From: Caldora sp965222765
GTDB taxonomy: Bacteria > Cyanobacteriota > Cyanobacteriia > Cyanobacteriales > Coleofasciculaceae
NCBI GenBank assembly: GCA_965222765.1
Contig: CBDCVG010000092.1
Span: forward strand, 62,001-126,000
Length of the DNA stretch: 64,000 nucleotides
Direction: 5' to 3'
Part shown: positions 1 to 8,621 of the stretch, piece after piece
How positions within the stretch are numbered: the first letter of the stretch is position 1
Layout: each line of letters starts with the position of its first letter
Translations under genes and position numbers: made by a program
Notes under the pieces: model-generated
The model's input: the letters and a program-made list of their open reading frames with translations, nothing else
What the model was told of the DNA's origin: nothing
Database searches by the model: none

Positions 1-1
1 A

Positions 2-277
2 CCAGATCTACTGATTTTGGATCTGATCATGCCTGATTTAAATGGTATTGAACTGTGCCGCGTAGTACGCAACGATCCTCAGTGGTATGAGCTACCTATT
101 CTATTTCTTACAGGTTATTCCAATAGAGGAAATATGCAACGATTGGTTGCTGCTGGTGCTGATGATTTGATTAGTAAATCAGTATTAGGTTTGGAACTAC
201 AGACTCGCATTTTTAGTCATTTGCAGCGAGTCCGACGGTTGAGACAAATGTCTGGAATTAGGAAAATGAAGTATTAA
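2..277 (+). CDS. Response regulator receiver domain, C-terminal part (5' end outside window)
   Basis: The reading frame is open from the window edge, so only the C-terminal two thirds of a receiver domain is present. The phospho-acceptor region reads LILDLIMPDLNG, followed by the beta4 stretch LPILFLTG and the GADDLISK region carrying the conserved Lys. The fragment ends in a basic tail (about 20 residues) with no output domain, so the protein is either a single-domain receiver or the last domain of a hybrid. It lies 9 bases before a PAS-rich histidine kinase on the same strand, which suggests co-transcription and a phosphorelay pairing. The true start cannot be seen. The family call is firm; the specific pathway is unknown. 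Confidence 0.85.
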   Translation, partial: PDLLILDLIMPDLNGIELCRVVRNDPQWYELPILFLTGYSNRGNMQRLVAAGADDLISKSVLGLELQTRIFSHLQRVRRLRQMSGIRKMKY

Positions 278-286
278 GGATGAAGT

Positions 287-2619
287 ATGAATGGGAAATT
301 CGCAATGGGGAATGGAGAATTACTAACTGCTCACCAGTTAACATCCTCTATACGAATCAATAATTTTGAGGAAAGGTTGCGAAGTATCCTCAACGCTACC
401 ACTGAGTCAGTAATTTTGGCAGATATTCAAGGAATCATTCTAGTTGCCAATGAAACTTTTGCTCAAAGATTAGGTAAAAAGGTTGATGAAGTTATCGGTA
501 TGTGCATTTACGATCTCTTTCTACCTAAGCTACCCAACTTGAGAAAGGTCAAATTTGATGAGGTTGTGCAAACGCGATCACCTATCCATTTTGAAGATAG
601 GCGGCATGGTAGACGGCTGGATAACTTGATCTATCCAGTGTTTGATGCTCAGGGAAAAGTTGCCAGATTTGCAGTTTTTTCCCGCGACATCACTGAGCAT
701 AAGCAAACAGAAGAGTCTCTTAAGCAGAGTGAGGAAAAGTTCCATCAGTTTGCAGAACATCTCCGAGAATTATTTTGGATGTATGACCCTATTTTAAGTA
801 TTGCTAAAGACATTACTAATCGCAAACAAGCAAATTCGGCAATCCTTACCGAGCAAAAGCAAGCAGAAGAGGCGGTACGTAAGCTAAATGAAGAGTTGGG
901 GATTACCGTAGCAGAAAGAACCATCTACCTAGGAAGTGCCATTGAGAAATTGCAACAAGAGATTGTTAGACGCAAACAGGTAGAAGATGCATTAAGAGCA
1001 ACTCAGGAGCGCTTCCAATACCTTATCGCCTCTAACCCAGCAATAATCTACTCTTGTCATCCTGATGGCGATTACCCCGCCACCTTCGTTAGCGAGAACA
1101 GCAAAGATATTTTAGGCTACACTACTCAAGAATGGTTAGCCGATCCCAAGTTTTGGGTTAACCGGATTCATCCTGAAGATGCTCCTAGAATATTCGCTAA
1201 CTTATCTCCCTTATTTCAGGAAGGACGCCATACCCATGAATACCGCTTCTTGCATCAAGATGGCACTTATCGATGGCTACGGGATGAACTGAAATTGGTG
1301 CGAGACGAAACTGGTCATCCTTTAGAGATGATTGGTTCTATAGTTGATATTAGTCCTCAAAAATACATAGAACAGGAACTTCAAGCCAGCCAACAGAAAT
1401 ACAAAACCCTATTTGAAATTTTGCCTATTGGAGTTTCTATCACCGATAAAGTAGGCAATATCATAGAAGCTAATCCAGCCTCAGAGCAGATTTTAGAAAT
1501 ATTAGGCGCACAGCAGCATCACCTAGTAGATAGGAAAGACAAGGGAGGTAAGGAGACGCGGAGATTGGAAGACAAGGTGAATAAAGTGCTATGTACTAAT
1601 ACAACTCAGTATCAACAACACATTATTAGACCCGATGGTACATCGATACGAGCTTCAGAGTTTGCCTGTAAAAGAGCCTTAAAAGAAAACAAAACTATTA
1701 AAAATGTAGAAATGGGAGTAGTCAAACCACAGCAGGAGACTACTTGGCTAAGTGTAACAGCTGCACCTATTCCCCTTAAAGATTATGGAGTAGCGATCGC
1801 CTATGTTGACATCACAGAGCGCAAAAAAGTAGAACGAATAAAGGATGAGTTTCTGGCGATCGCTAGCCATGAACTCCGTACTCCCCTTACTTCCCTGCGG
1901 GGTTCCCTCGGATTACTTGCCACTGAACGACTCGGCAACCTGACAAAACAAGGTCAACAACTGTTAGAATTTGCCTTGTTGGACACTGAACGCTTGGTGC
2001 GTCTGGTTAACGATATCCTTGACCTTAAGCGTCTCAAGTTTGGCAAAAACGTTATCACCCCAAGTATTTGTCAGACACTTGACCTAATCGAGCAAGTGAC
2101 ACACGTCATGCAACCCATCGCAGATCATGCAGGGGTGAAGCTTTCAGTTGCGAGAATTTCCATCCCCGTGTTGGCAGATCGCGATCGCATCATTCAAGTT
2201 TTGACTAACTTGCTGAGTAATGCAATCAAATTCTCCCCTCCGGGTGGTACAGTCTGCCTGAGTGCGGAACCTAGGGAGATGGCGAGCTGGGGAGCTGGGG
2301 GAGCTGGGGAGTAGAAGAAGACAAGGGAGATATTGATACTTACCAATTCCCAAACAACAAACAACAAACAACAAATATCTTATTTCAAGTTAAAGACCAA
2401 GGAAGAGGGATTCCCTCAGATCAACTCGAAAAAATCTTTGAACCCTTCAGACAGATAAATGTCTCCGACTCTCCCCAAAAAGAAGGTACTGGCTTAGGTT
2501 TAGCCATCTGTCGCAGCATTGTACAGCAACATGGGGGACGTATCTGGGTTGAAAGTACCCCCGGAGTTGGTAGTATTTTCTACTTTACTCTGGCGATGTC
2601 ACCAGAAAAAATTCTCTAG
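287..2619 (+). pseudogene. Multi-PAS sensor histidine kinase, frame broken in the ATP-binding domain
   Basis: The first frame (287-2314) encodes a PAS domain (about residues 25-140), what looks like a severely shortened second PAS (only LRELFWMYDP then ILSIAKDITNRKQ), coiled coil, a PAS/PAC near 235-360, another PAS near 365-510, a HisKA domain with the His in IASHELRTPLTSLRG, and the N box LTNLLSNAIKF. It stops inside a GGGGAGCT tandem repeat. The G1 box (VKDQGRGIP), the F box and the G2 box (GTGLGLAICRSIV) follow in another frame and end at 2619. That frame is open through the repeat, so one missing base (or two extra) in the G-rich repeat accounts for the break. It may be a true mutation by slippage or an assembly error. 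A second low-complexity insertion interrupts the third PAS (DRKDKGGKETRRLEDK). The neighbours are receivers on both sides. Confidence 0.85.
2281..2313 (+). repeat. GGGGAGCT-type tandem repeat inside the kinase gene
   Basis: About four units of an 8-9 base G-rich repeat (GGGAGCTG with one extra-G unit) sit between the N box and G1 box of the kinase. The same repeat in reverse orientation (CCCCCAGCT) occurs between genes at 46826-46877, and a diverged form is at 63749-63772. The frame break of the kinase maps here. Confidence 0.8.
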
Positions 2620-2689
2620 AGATGGTTTAAGCGATTTCAAGACTCAATCTGTGTTGAGAGGGATAATTTCCTTGCAAAATGATAGAACC

Positions 2690-3067
2690 ATGACAACTAA
2701 AAAAATTTTAATTATTGATGATGAATACCGTATCCGGGAAGTTATAAAGATGAGCTTAGAAATGATGGCAGGATGGAAAGTCTTAACCGCTAGTTCAGGT
2801 AGTGAGGGTTTAGCTATTGCCCAATCACAACAACCCGACGCTATTCTCTTGGATATGATGATGCCTGATCTTGATGGAACTGAAACCTTAGCAAGATTAA
2901 AAGCTGATACCACTACTGAGCAGATTCCTGTGCTGTTGCTAACTGCCAAAGCTCAGCCCATTGAGCACAAACAGCTGAGTGAGGGAGTACGGGCAGTGAT
3001 GCAGAAACCCTTCGATCCTTTGCAATTGGCTAACCTGATAGCAGAAGCTTTAAGCTGGAGTTTTTAA
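2690..3067 (+). CDS. Single-domain response regulator (CheY-like)
   Basis: 125 residues, entirely one receiver domain: acidic pair D10/D11 in ILIIDDEY, phospho-acceptor D55 in AILLDMMMPDLDG, T in LLLTAKAQ, and the Lys in VMQKPFDP. I chose the ATG at 2690 because the frame upstream of it encodes kinase sequence in the wrong phase and the receiver fold begins at MTTKKILIIDDE. It begins 71 bases after the kinase stop, so it is probably the kinase's cognate partner in one transcript. There is no output domain, so it would act through protein contacts or a phosphorelay. Confidence 0.9.
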   Translation: MTTKKILIIDDEYRIREVIKMSLEMMAGWKVLTASSGSEGLAIAQSQQPDAILLDMMMPDLDGTETLARLKADTTTEQIPVLLLTAKAQPIEHKQLSEGVRAVMQKPFDPLQLANLIAEALSWSF

Positions 3068-3069
3068 CT

Positions 3070-3183
3070 TAGGACTTACGCACTCAACTGTCATGCTGAG
3101 GTGCTAGTGAAGCATCTGAGCCGTTTGGAGATCCTTCGCTATCGCTCAGGATGACATAATTCTGTGATGGTGCGTAAGTCCTA
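3070..3183. repeat. 114-bp MITE-like element, copy 1 (TAGGACTTACGCA ends)
   Basis: The element begins TAGGACTTACGCA and ends with the exact inverse TGCGTAAGTCCTA. The interior is itself partly palindromic, with TCATGCTGAG and TCAGGATGACA arms. An inverted copy of the same length (114 bp) lies at 54629-54742, and an end fragment lies at 42267-42279. No coding capacity. Confidence 0.9.
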
Positions 3184-3195
3184 AACTCTGACAAT

Positions 3196-3412
3196 TAAGC
3201 TCACCCCACGACTAAAGTACGTGGGATTTCGCGTTATTTGTTGTTGGTTGTTAGTTGTTTGTCAAGAAAAACTTTCTAACAAATAACAAACAACCAAGCG
3301 GCGGGCGGCTATCCCTCCCATCCCTAGAAGGAATGGGCTTCCCGCCGCTTTCGGTGACAGCTCCCGTCGCTAAACCTACGGCTATGGAGCTGGGCTTCTG
3401 GCGGTTAAGCTA
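3196..3412. other. Nested-hairpin non-coding segment, resembling an IS200/IS605-type end
   Basis: Several strong stems occur in a row: CCCACG/CGTGGG at 3205-3225, GCGGCGGG (3298-3305) with CCCGCCGC (3341-3348) enclosing a CCATCCCT/AAGGAATGG stem, then AGCTCC (3359-3364) with GGAGCT (3386-3391). A 30-base piece of it recurs at 49981-50010. No transposase frame is present. The stacked-stem layout is what I would expect at the end of an IS200/IS605 element or a TnpB guide RNA scaffold, but this is inference. Confidence 0.45.
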
Positions 3413-3558
3413 AGTAGACTCTAGCATTGAGTGTTTATAAATACAAATTCTCTTCAAGTCTTTCCATCTGCACAAGTTCTGCACAATTACCAACTAAGCT
3501 GAGGAGCAATTTGGCAACTATAGGACTAGATCTCAGGCTTGAGCCTTATCAAAAGTAA

Positions 3559-4059
3559 ATGATTAAAGGAAATATTCTAATTGTTGATGATACTTGGTTA
3601 GACTTGATTGCTTTAGCTAAAACCCTAACGGCAGACAGCTATAAAGTTCGGACAGCTGAGAATGGGCAGATAGCATTGAAAATTGCCAAGCTAGACCCTC
3701 CTGAACTGATTTTGCTCAATATTAATATGCCAGGAATGAATGGCTATCAAGTCTGCCAACACCTCAAAGCTGAGGTCCGAACTTGTGAAGTACCAGTGAT
3801 TTTTATCAGCACTCTGAATAATGTGGTGTATAAGGTAAAAGCTTTTGAAGTTGGTGGCGTAGACTACATCATCAAGCCATGGTTTGATCAAGAGGTTTGT
3901 GCCCGTATCCAAAATCACATGAGAATCCACAGATACAAACAGTTACTCATCGAGCAAAATGCCCTGCTACAAGAGCAAAATACCTTGCTAAAAGATGAGA
4001 TACGTAAATTAGAATCTTGGCAAATAAGGAGTTTTTGTATTTCTGCTGACCTAAACTGA
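3559..4059 (+). CDS. Receiver-domain protein with Asn at the phosphorylation site
   Basis: 166 residues: a receiver domain (1-120) followed by a short coiled coil (about 130-155, LLIEQNALLQEQNTLLKDE) of the kind that normally leads into a PAS, GGDEF or kinase domain, but the frame ends there. The acidic pair D10/D11, S84 and K106 are present, yet the expected phospho-Asp is Asn54 (ILLNINMPGMNG; codon AAT). It should therefore not be phosphorylated in the usual way and may be a pseudo-receiver or constitutive adaptor. It is preceded by about 490 bases without genes. The short tail suggests a truncated hybrid sensor. Confidence 0.85.
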   Translation: MIKGNILIVDDTWLDLIALAKTLTADSYKVRTAENGQIALKIAKLDPPELILLNINMPGMNGYQVCQHLKAEVRTCEVPVIFISTLNNVVYKVKAFEVGGVDYIIKPWFDQEVCARIQNHMRIHRYKQLLIEQNALLQEQNTLLKDEIRKLESWQIRSFCISADLN

Positions 4060-4089
4060 GCAAAAGAATACAGTAGTTCAAGAAGTCAG

Positions 4090-4142
4090 GATTGATTAAT
4101 TATTAATTATCAATTATCAATTATCCATTATCAATTATCCAT
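4090..4142. repeat. ATTATCA heptamer tandem repeats
   Basis: Tandem ATTATCA/ATTATCC units lie in the gap between the receiver gene and the DUF4388 gene. The remainder of 4060-4413 is AT-rich and I see no gene or RNA in it. Confidence 0.8.
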
Positions 4143-4413
4143 TGGTAATTGATATTACTTATACCAAATTGCAGATCCAAGGTATTACTACTCATGTCTT
4201 TGGGGGTAAGCAAGTGATATTCAATTCAATGTAAATTGGTATTAAAATTGTCATTAATTACCAGTTAAGCTGGTTAAATTGTGCAATCCTTCAATAATTA
4301 TTGACCATTTTCAATGGAACAATTATCAATTTTCAGAGGACTTACTACTCTGTAACGTTGATTTCCTCTGGTAGGGGATATCAAGGTTGGAAAAATTTCT
4401 AATTAAACTAGTT

Positions 4414-5262
4414 ATGTGCATCACAGGTTACCTAACAGACTTTTCCTTGCCAGAAATTTGTCAGTTGCTTGACAAAGGGCATAAAACTGGTTTGCTGAGG
4501 ATTTATGCCTGCCTCCCAACTCCAATATCCTTGAGCAGAGTTCACTATATTTGGGTGTACCACGGTCGCATTGTAGCCATAGCTAAGCGGTTAGATGATC
4601 AGGGTTTAGTTTCACTAATTGCTCAGAGCCGGTGGATTAGCTCTCGTGCCTTCACTAGATTAATTCAACAATGCTCAACCAATCAACCTTTAGGTTCATA
4701 CCTAAAAAGTCGAGGTATTTTACAAAGCAAACAATTGAAATGGCTATTTCAGGTGCAAGTTTTAAAGTCGATGTGTGCCTTGTTTCAACTCCAAGCAGGC
4801 AAATTCCAAATCGACTTTAATGTGCCACTACCGACACGAGAAATGACAGGCTTAAGTATACCAGCAACAGCAGCGACATTAATCGGGTTACGATCGCTGC
4901 AAAATTGGGATGCCTTAGTCGATAAATTGCCTGCTCCCGATAGCAGTTTGGTAACTGTTATTTCCAGTAAATACCACTATCGATTAAATACCCTAGAGTT
5001 GCAGATTTGGAAATATGCCAATGGAAAGATTTCTCTGAGTGCAATCGCCAAGCAGCTAAAACTACCTGTAGAAAAAGTGCAACAGATTGCGTTTGAATTG
5101 ATTGCAGTCGGTTTAGCAAAAGAAGTCCCCTTACTAATTTCTACTAGAGCTATACCAGTTGCTGAGCCTTTAGGTAGAGGATTGCTCGAAGAAACTTCCA
5201 AATCAAACCTCAGCCACTCATTCATACAAAATTTAGTGGGTTTCTTAACTACTGTAGTTTAG
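4414..5262 (+). CDS. DUF4388 (PatA N-terminal-like) protein
   Basis: About 282 residues. The N-terminus (ITGYLTDFSLPEICQLLDKGHKTG) matches the DUF4388 pattern seen at the start of cyanobacterial PatA-type regulators and gliding-motility proteins, here without a C-terminal receiver. A helical region (LGSYLKSRGILQSKQLKWLF) and a winged-helix-like C-terminal part (ISLSAIAKQLKLPVEKVQQI) follow. I prefer the ATG at 4414 over a TTG nine codons upstream because the DUF4388 motif starts immediately after it. Nearby receiver genes fit a role in two-component signalling. The precise function is unknown. Confidence 0.75.
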   Translation: MCITGYLTDFSLPEICQLLDKGHKTGLLRIYACLPTPISLSRVHYIWVYHGRIVAIAKRLDDQGLVSLIAQSRWISSRAFTRLIQQCSTNQPLGSYLKSRGILQSKQLKWLFQVQVLKSMCALFQLQAGKFQIDFNVPLPTREMTGLSIPATAATLIGLRSLQNWDALVDKLPAPDSSLVTVISSKYHYRLNTLELQIWKYANGKISLSAIAKQLKLPVEKVQQIAFELIAVGLAKEVPLLISTRAIPVAEPLGRGLLEETSKSNLSHSFIQNLVGFLTTVV

Positions 5263-5276
5263 ACTAAGAAAAATAA

Positions 5277-5325
5277 TTCTTAATTCTTAATTCTTAATTC
5301 TTCATTCCGCGCAGCGGTACTAGTT
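5277..5325 (-). repeat. AATTAAG-type dispersed repeat, partial, reverse orientation
   Basis: Tandem TTCTTAA units followed by CCGCGCAGCGGTACTAG. This is the left part of the element best seen complete at 52051-52161. It supplies the last dozen codons (AARNEELRIKN) and stop of the hydrolase gene that reads leftward. Confidence 0.8.
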
Positions 5326-7040
5326 ACCTCCTGAATCTGAGCTTCTGTCAAATACTTGACTAAAATCAGGTTAAATGGATCTTCACTAATTGCCTTAACA
5401 TAAGGCTCACTCAAGTAAACAGCATATTCTGGTTGATTAGCGATGTAGGTCTTAAAAAAAGCTGTACTCAAAGCACTCAGATAAGGCTGAGCCAGCATCG
5501 GATCTGGACCAACCAATTCTGGAGGTAATTCAAAGGCTCCTCGACCTTTTGCTCCCAGGAAAGAAAAATGAGTACCACCTTCGGTGACTACCAGATATTT
5601 GTTGGGGGTGGTGAGCCAGAGAAAGGGGAAAAGTTGCTCTGGTACTGCTGGTGCAAATGCATCTTGAGTACTAGAAATCATCATCAAGGGAACTTCAATT
5701 TGTGACATTCCTTGTCTACCAAAGATGGCACTACTTAAGGAATTGATTGCAATCACTGCTTTAACCCGTTCGTCTCGCAAACTAGTAGTTGTTCTGGGTA
5801 AATCTAGTCCTTGACACTGAAGCAACAGTGAGACATTTAAGGATATACCAGCTTCTGCTTGGGCACATTCAGTAGTAAGATTGGGAAAATTAAGGGTAGC
5901 TCCCCCCGCAGCAAGAACAGTATAGCCTCCCAAAGATTGACCAATTACTCCCACAGACTGGAGATTTAGTTTCCCGAATCGATTTGGTTGGGCCTGAACT
6001 TTAGCTGAGAGTTCATCAAGTAAATACTTAATATCCAAAGGTCGGCTGATTAATATTTCTGCTTCTGGAGGATCACTAAAACCAGCAAATAGCCCCTTGA
6101 TCTTTTGGGTACTTGAACCCGGATGTTCCAGAACTGCTACTCCAAAACCGTGAGAAGCTAAATGTTGTGCGAGATAAGCAAAGGTATCACGGTTTGAGCC
6201 TAAGCCGTGGGAAATAATTACAAATTCGGTTAAGCCTTCCTTTGGAGTAGTAGGTAAGTAGATATCAAAGGGAACAGGTTCCTCACGTCTAGGATTGGTA
6301 AAGGTAAAGCTATTTTTTCGCCATTTCCCAGAGCCAGTCAGACGTAAATCCGGTAGCGTGGAGAAATCAACAGGCGGCTCGGTTGTAGCTTCAGTTGCTG
6401 CCTGCTCTTCAATCTTTGCTAAAACTAAACTCCCTTCTTGGAGTGCTAGGGATAGCTGATTGATTACTTGGTTAATCGGTTCTAAGTCAAGTCGGATAGT
6501 CTCTAAGGGAAACTGGCGCAGGAAATTGACAATAGTTAAGCCTTCTGGAGAAGCAGCAGCCTGATTTAAGGAAGCTCGCAAGGCATGGAAGCCATTGCGC
6601 TGAAAATCTGCTTTGATTATTTGACCCAGCTTCTTGAGTATGCTTTCTCCAGTTGCTGAGTTACTAAATTTATAGACGACTATGGGACTATAATCAAAGC
6701 GTTGGTTGAGCAGCTCCCGCAATTGTGTTAGCTGTTCTGGTGGTACACGGTTGGCATAAAAAGCAAATTCATTGGTAATTCTACCTTCTTTGGCAAAGAT
6801 CTCTAGATCTTCAATGGAAATATAGAATTCTCCAAAGGGGGAGTACCAGAAAGCAATCCGCTCTGCTCCCAACACAGGAGTCGCGCTAAAAGCAGCAAAA
6901 ATGCCTAAGCCTAGAGAAAAAGCTAGTTGAGAGCACCATCGAAAGAATCGTCCTCTGTTTTTCTTTGGCTTTTGGGTTTTTATGTGTGGTGAAGACGTCA
7001 GTGGGGCAAAATTTACTTTTGGGGTGCTTACTCTCAGCAT
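5280..7040 (-). CDS. Secreted alpha/beta hydrolase, DUF1400 type
   Basis: 586 residues. A basic N-terminus and hydrophobic stretch (about 37-57, ending ATPVLGA) look like a signal peptide. The next ~150 residues match the cyanobacterial DUF1400 region that precedes a hydrolase domain. The hydrolase has the oxyanion region ISHGLGSNRD and the nucleophile elbow GQSLGG (Ser in GxSxG), followed by a likely acid in SSTQDAFAP and a His in EGGTHFSF. Platelet-activating-factor acetylhydrolase/dienelactone-hydrolase relatives share this layout. The substrate cannot be told. The last residues are encoded by a dispersed repeat, so the native C-terminus was probably altered by its insertion. It stands alone. 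Confidence 0.85.
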   Translation of the reverse strand: MLRVSTPKVNFAPLTSSPHIKTQKPKKNRGRFFRWCSQLAFSLGLGIFAAFSATPVLGAERIAFWYSPFGEFYISIEDLEIFAKEGRITNEFAFYANRVPPEQLTQLRELLNQRFDYSPIVVYKFSNSATGESILKKLGQIIKADFQRNGFHALRASLNQAAASPEGLTIVNFLRQFPLETIRLDLEPINQVINQLSLALQEGSLVLAKIEEQAATEATTEPPVDFSTLPDLRLTGSGKWRKNSFTFTNPRREEPVPFDIYLPTTPKEGLTEFVIISHGLGSNRDTFAYLAQHLASHGFGVAVLEHPGSSTQKIKGLFAGFSDPPEAEILISRPLDIKYLLDELSAKVQAQPNRFGKLNLQSVGVIGQSLGGYTVLAAGGATLNFPNLTTECAQAEAGISLNVSLLLQCQGLDLPRTTTSLRDERVKAVIAINSLSSAIFGRQGMSQIEVPLMMISSTQDAFAPAVPEQLFPFLWLTTPNKYLVVTEGGTHFSFLGAKGRGAFELPPELVGPDPMLAQPYLSALSTAFFKTYIANQPEYAVYLSEPYVKAISEDPFNLILVKYLTEAQIQEVTSTAARNEELRIKN

Positions 7041-7404
7041 TCACAACTCCTAAAAAGGCTCTAATTAAGAGCTCATTTGTTAACGAAATCTTAAAGCTGT
7101 AGGGTTTCCCATCGCGTGATCCCCATAGCTAAGATTAATACAACAGCGCAACTTACCCGTAAGGTGATAGGTTACGGTGCTCAAGAGGATAACACAACCC
7201 TAACAATTCTTTTATAGCAAGTTGAGGAACTGTCCAACAATAAGGTTGAGAGTCTATTTTCTCGAGATTTATAGGACTTATATCAAGTTCTGCTAAACAG
7301 TTATCATTCCCTTCTACCGAACTTGATATTAGCCACTGTCACGGAATTATAGCGTTTTCAAACTCCATGTAATACATGTTACTGTTACTATACTACTAGT
7401 CTGT

Positions 7405-7473
7405 CAGGCAACAGGGAAGAGAATTGTTTATCCTATTCAATTGGGGGAGCGAAGCGCTCCTGGGGAGCTCTTG
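7405..7473. repeat. Dispersed repeat with GGAGCGAAGCGCTCC hairpin
   Basis: A segment running from GGGAAGAGAATTG to GGGAGCTCT contains the palindrome GGAGCGAAGCGCTCC. A diverged copy lies at 11425-11494 (shared GGGAAGAGAATTTGAG, TTCAATTG, GGGAGCTCTAC), and a right-end fragment is at 59450-59473. The rest of 7041-7512 shows no gene. Confidence 0.6.
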
Positions 7474-7512
7474 AGTAACTAAAAATGAAAAGGGATGGCT
7501 AAATCCCTTAAT

Positions 7513-7628
7513 ACCCCTCTTCTGTCACTTTCCGAAATTCTGACGAGATTCCGTCATTACAGCCAACGATACCTAACGAGAGAATCAGGGTTTGACCCCT
7601 ATTTTTCGGAGTCTGACAGAAGAGGGTT
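7513..7628. repeat. 116-bp MITE-like element (CCCCTCTTCTGTCA ends), copy 1
   Basis: The ends are imperfect inverted repeats: CCCCTCTTCTGTCACTTTCC at the left and GGAGTCTGACAGAAGAGGG at the right. Two further near-identical copies lie head-to-tail at 26049-26280. Non-coding. Confidence 0.9.
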
Positions 7629-7745
7629 AAGGTAAACAAACATTTATTTTGCCAACGGTATCCTAGAAGGATAGGGTTTCAGACCCAATTTTTTCGATGA
7701 TTTCGTTTAAAATAGTCGTTCTGCCGACGATTAGCCTGTTATTGC

Positions 7746-8621
7746 ATGACTTCTGATTCTGCTGAACAATCACCAGTTTCTACTGAACAATCACCAGTTT
7801 CTGCTGAACAATCACCAGTTTCTGCTGAACAATCACCAGTTTCTGCTGAACAATCACCGGTTTCCACAGTTTCCCCCAGTGACACGGTAGTAGATTGTCA
7901 TATACAAATCCGTCTCAAACGGGAGGGAGAGTGGTTACTATTAATCTTGCCTAAGTCAGCTGAAATGCCTGATGAAGCAACTTGGTTTGATCTTTGGCAA
8001 CAGCTAAAACATCGCCTTAATTGGGGTGAGCGTTTTTGGCAGGAGAACACAATAGTACATTTAATAGCGAATGATCAACTATTGGATGGACAGAAGCTAC
8101 AAGCCATCGCAGATGCTCTGAGTGAAATCAAACTAAAACTACAGCGGGTTTTTACCAGCCGACGGCAAACAGCTGTTGCTGCAGCTACTGCGGGTTACTC
8201 CGTCGAACAACAAACTCTTATTAATTCTCTCCATAAAAACCCTGTTGAATCTACCGAGTTGCTCGCAGAACCTCTATACTTACAAACAACAGTGCGATCT
8301 GGTGTTGAAATTCGCCATCCCGGCACTATTGTTATACTAGGAGATTTAAATCCTGGTGGTACAGTAATCGCTGCTGAAGATATCTTCATTTGGGGGCGTC
8401 TGCGAGGCATTGCTCATGCCGGTGCTAGTGGTAATCGAACTTGTCGGATTATGGCTCTGCAAATGGAGCCAACCCAGCTACGGATTGCCGATGCGGTAGC
8501 TAGGGCACCAGAAACGCCACCATCTCAGTTCTATCCTGAGGTGGCTTATATAACCTCCAATGGCATTCGCATTGCCAGAGCCCTTGATTTCTCTAAGACC
8601 AACTTTTTGTTGAATTCATGA
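7746..8621 (+). CDS. minC: Septum site-determining protein MinC
   Basis: 291 residues. MinC inhibits FtsZ assembly away from mid-cell and is recruited to the membrane by MinD. The C-terminal half has the MinC beta-helix signature (VRSGVEIRHPGTIVILGDLN, then the glycine-rich GGTVIAAEDIFIWGRLRG). The N-terminus is unusual: residues about 3-38 are a Ser/Glu/Gln/Pro heptad (EQSPVSA) repeated five times, encoded by a nearly perfect 21-base DNA repeat. The stop overlaps the minD start by 4 bases (ATGA), giving translational coupling. minE follows minD. The order minC-minD-minE is usual. Confidence 0.95.
   Translation: MTSDSAEQSPVSTEQSPVSAEQSPVSAEQSPVSAEQSPVSTVSPSDTVVDCHIQIRLKREGEWLLLILPKSAEMPDEATWFDLWQQLKHRLNWGERFWQENTIVHLIANDQLLDGQKLQAIADALSEIKLKLQRVFTSRRQTAVAAATAGYSVEQQTLINSLHKNPVESTELLAEPLYLQTTVRSGVEIRHPGTIVILGDLNPGGTVIAAEDIFIWGRLRGIAHAGASGNRTCRIMALQMEPTQLRIADAVARAPETPPSQFYPEVAYITSNGIRIARALDFSKTNFLLNS
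7765..7863 (+). repeat. 21-base tandem repeat encoding EQSPVS heptads in minC
   Basis: Five in-frame units of GAACAATCACCAGTTTCTGC-type sequence, differing at one or two bases (for example CCGGTT in the last). The length is a multiple of three, so copy-number change would lengthen or shorten the MinC N-terminal tail without a frameshift. Confidence 0.9.
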
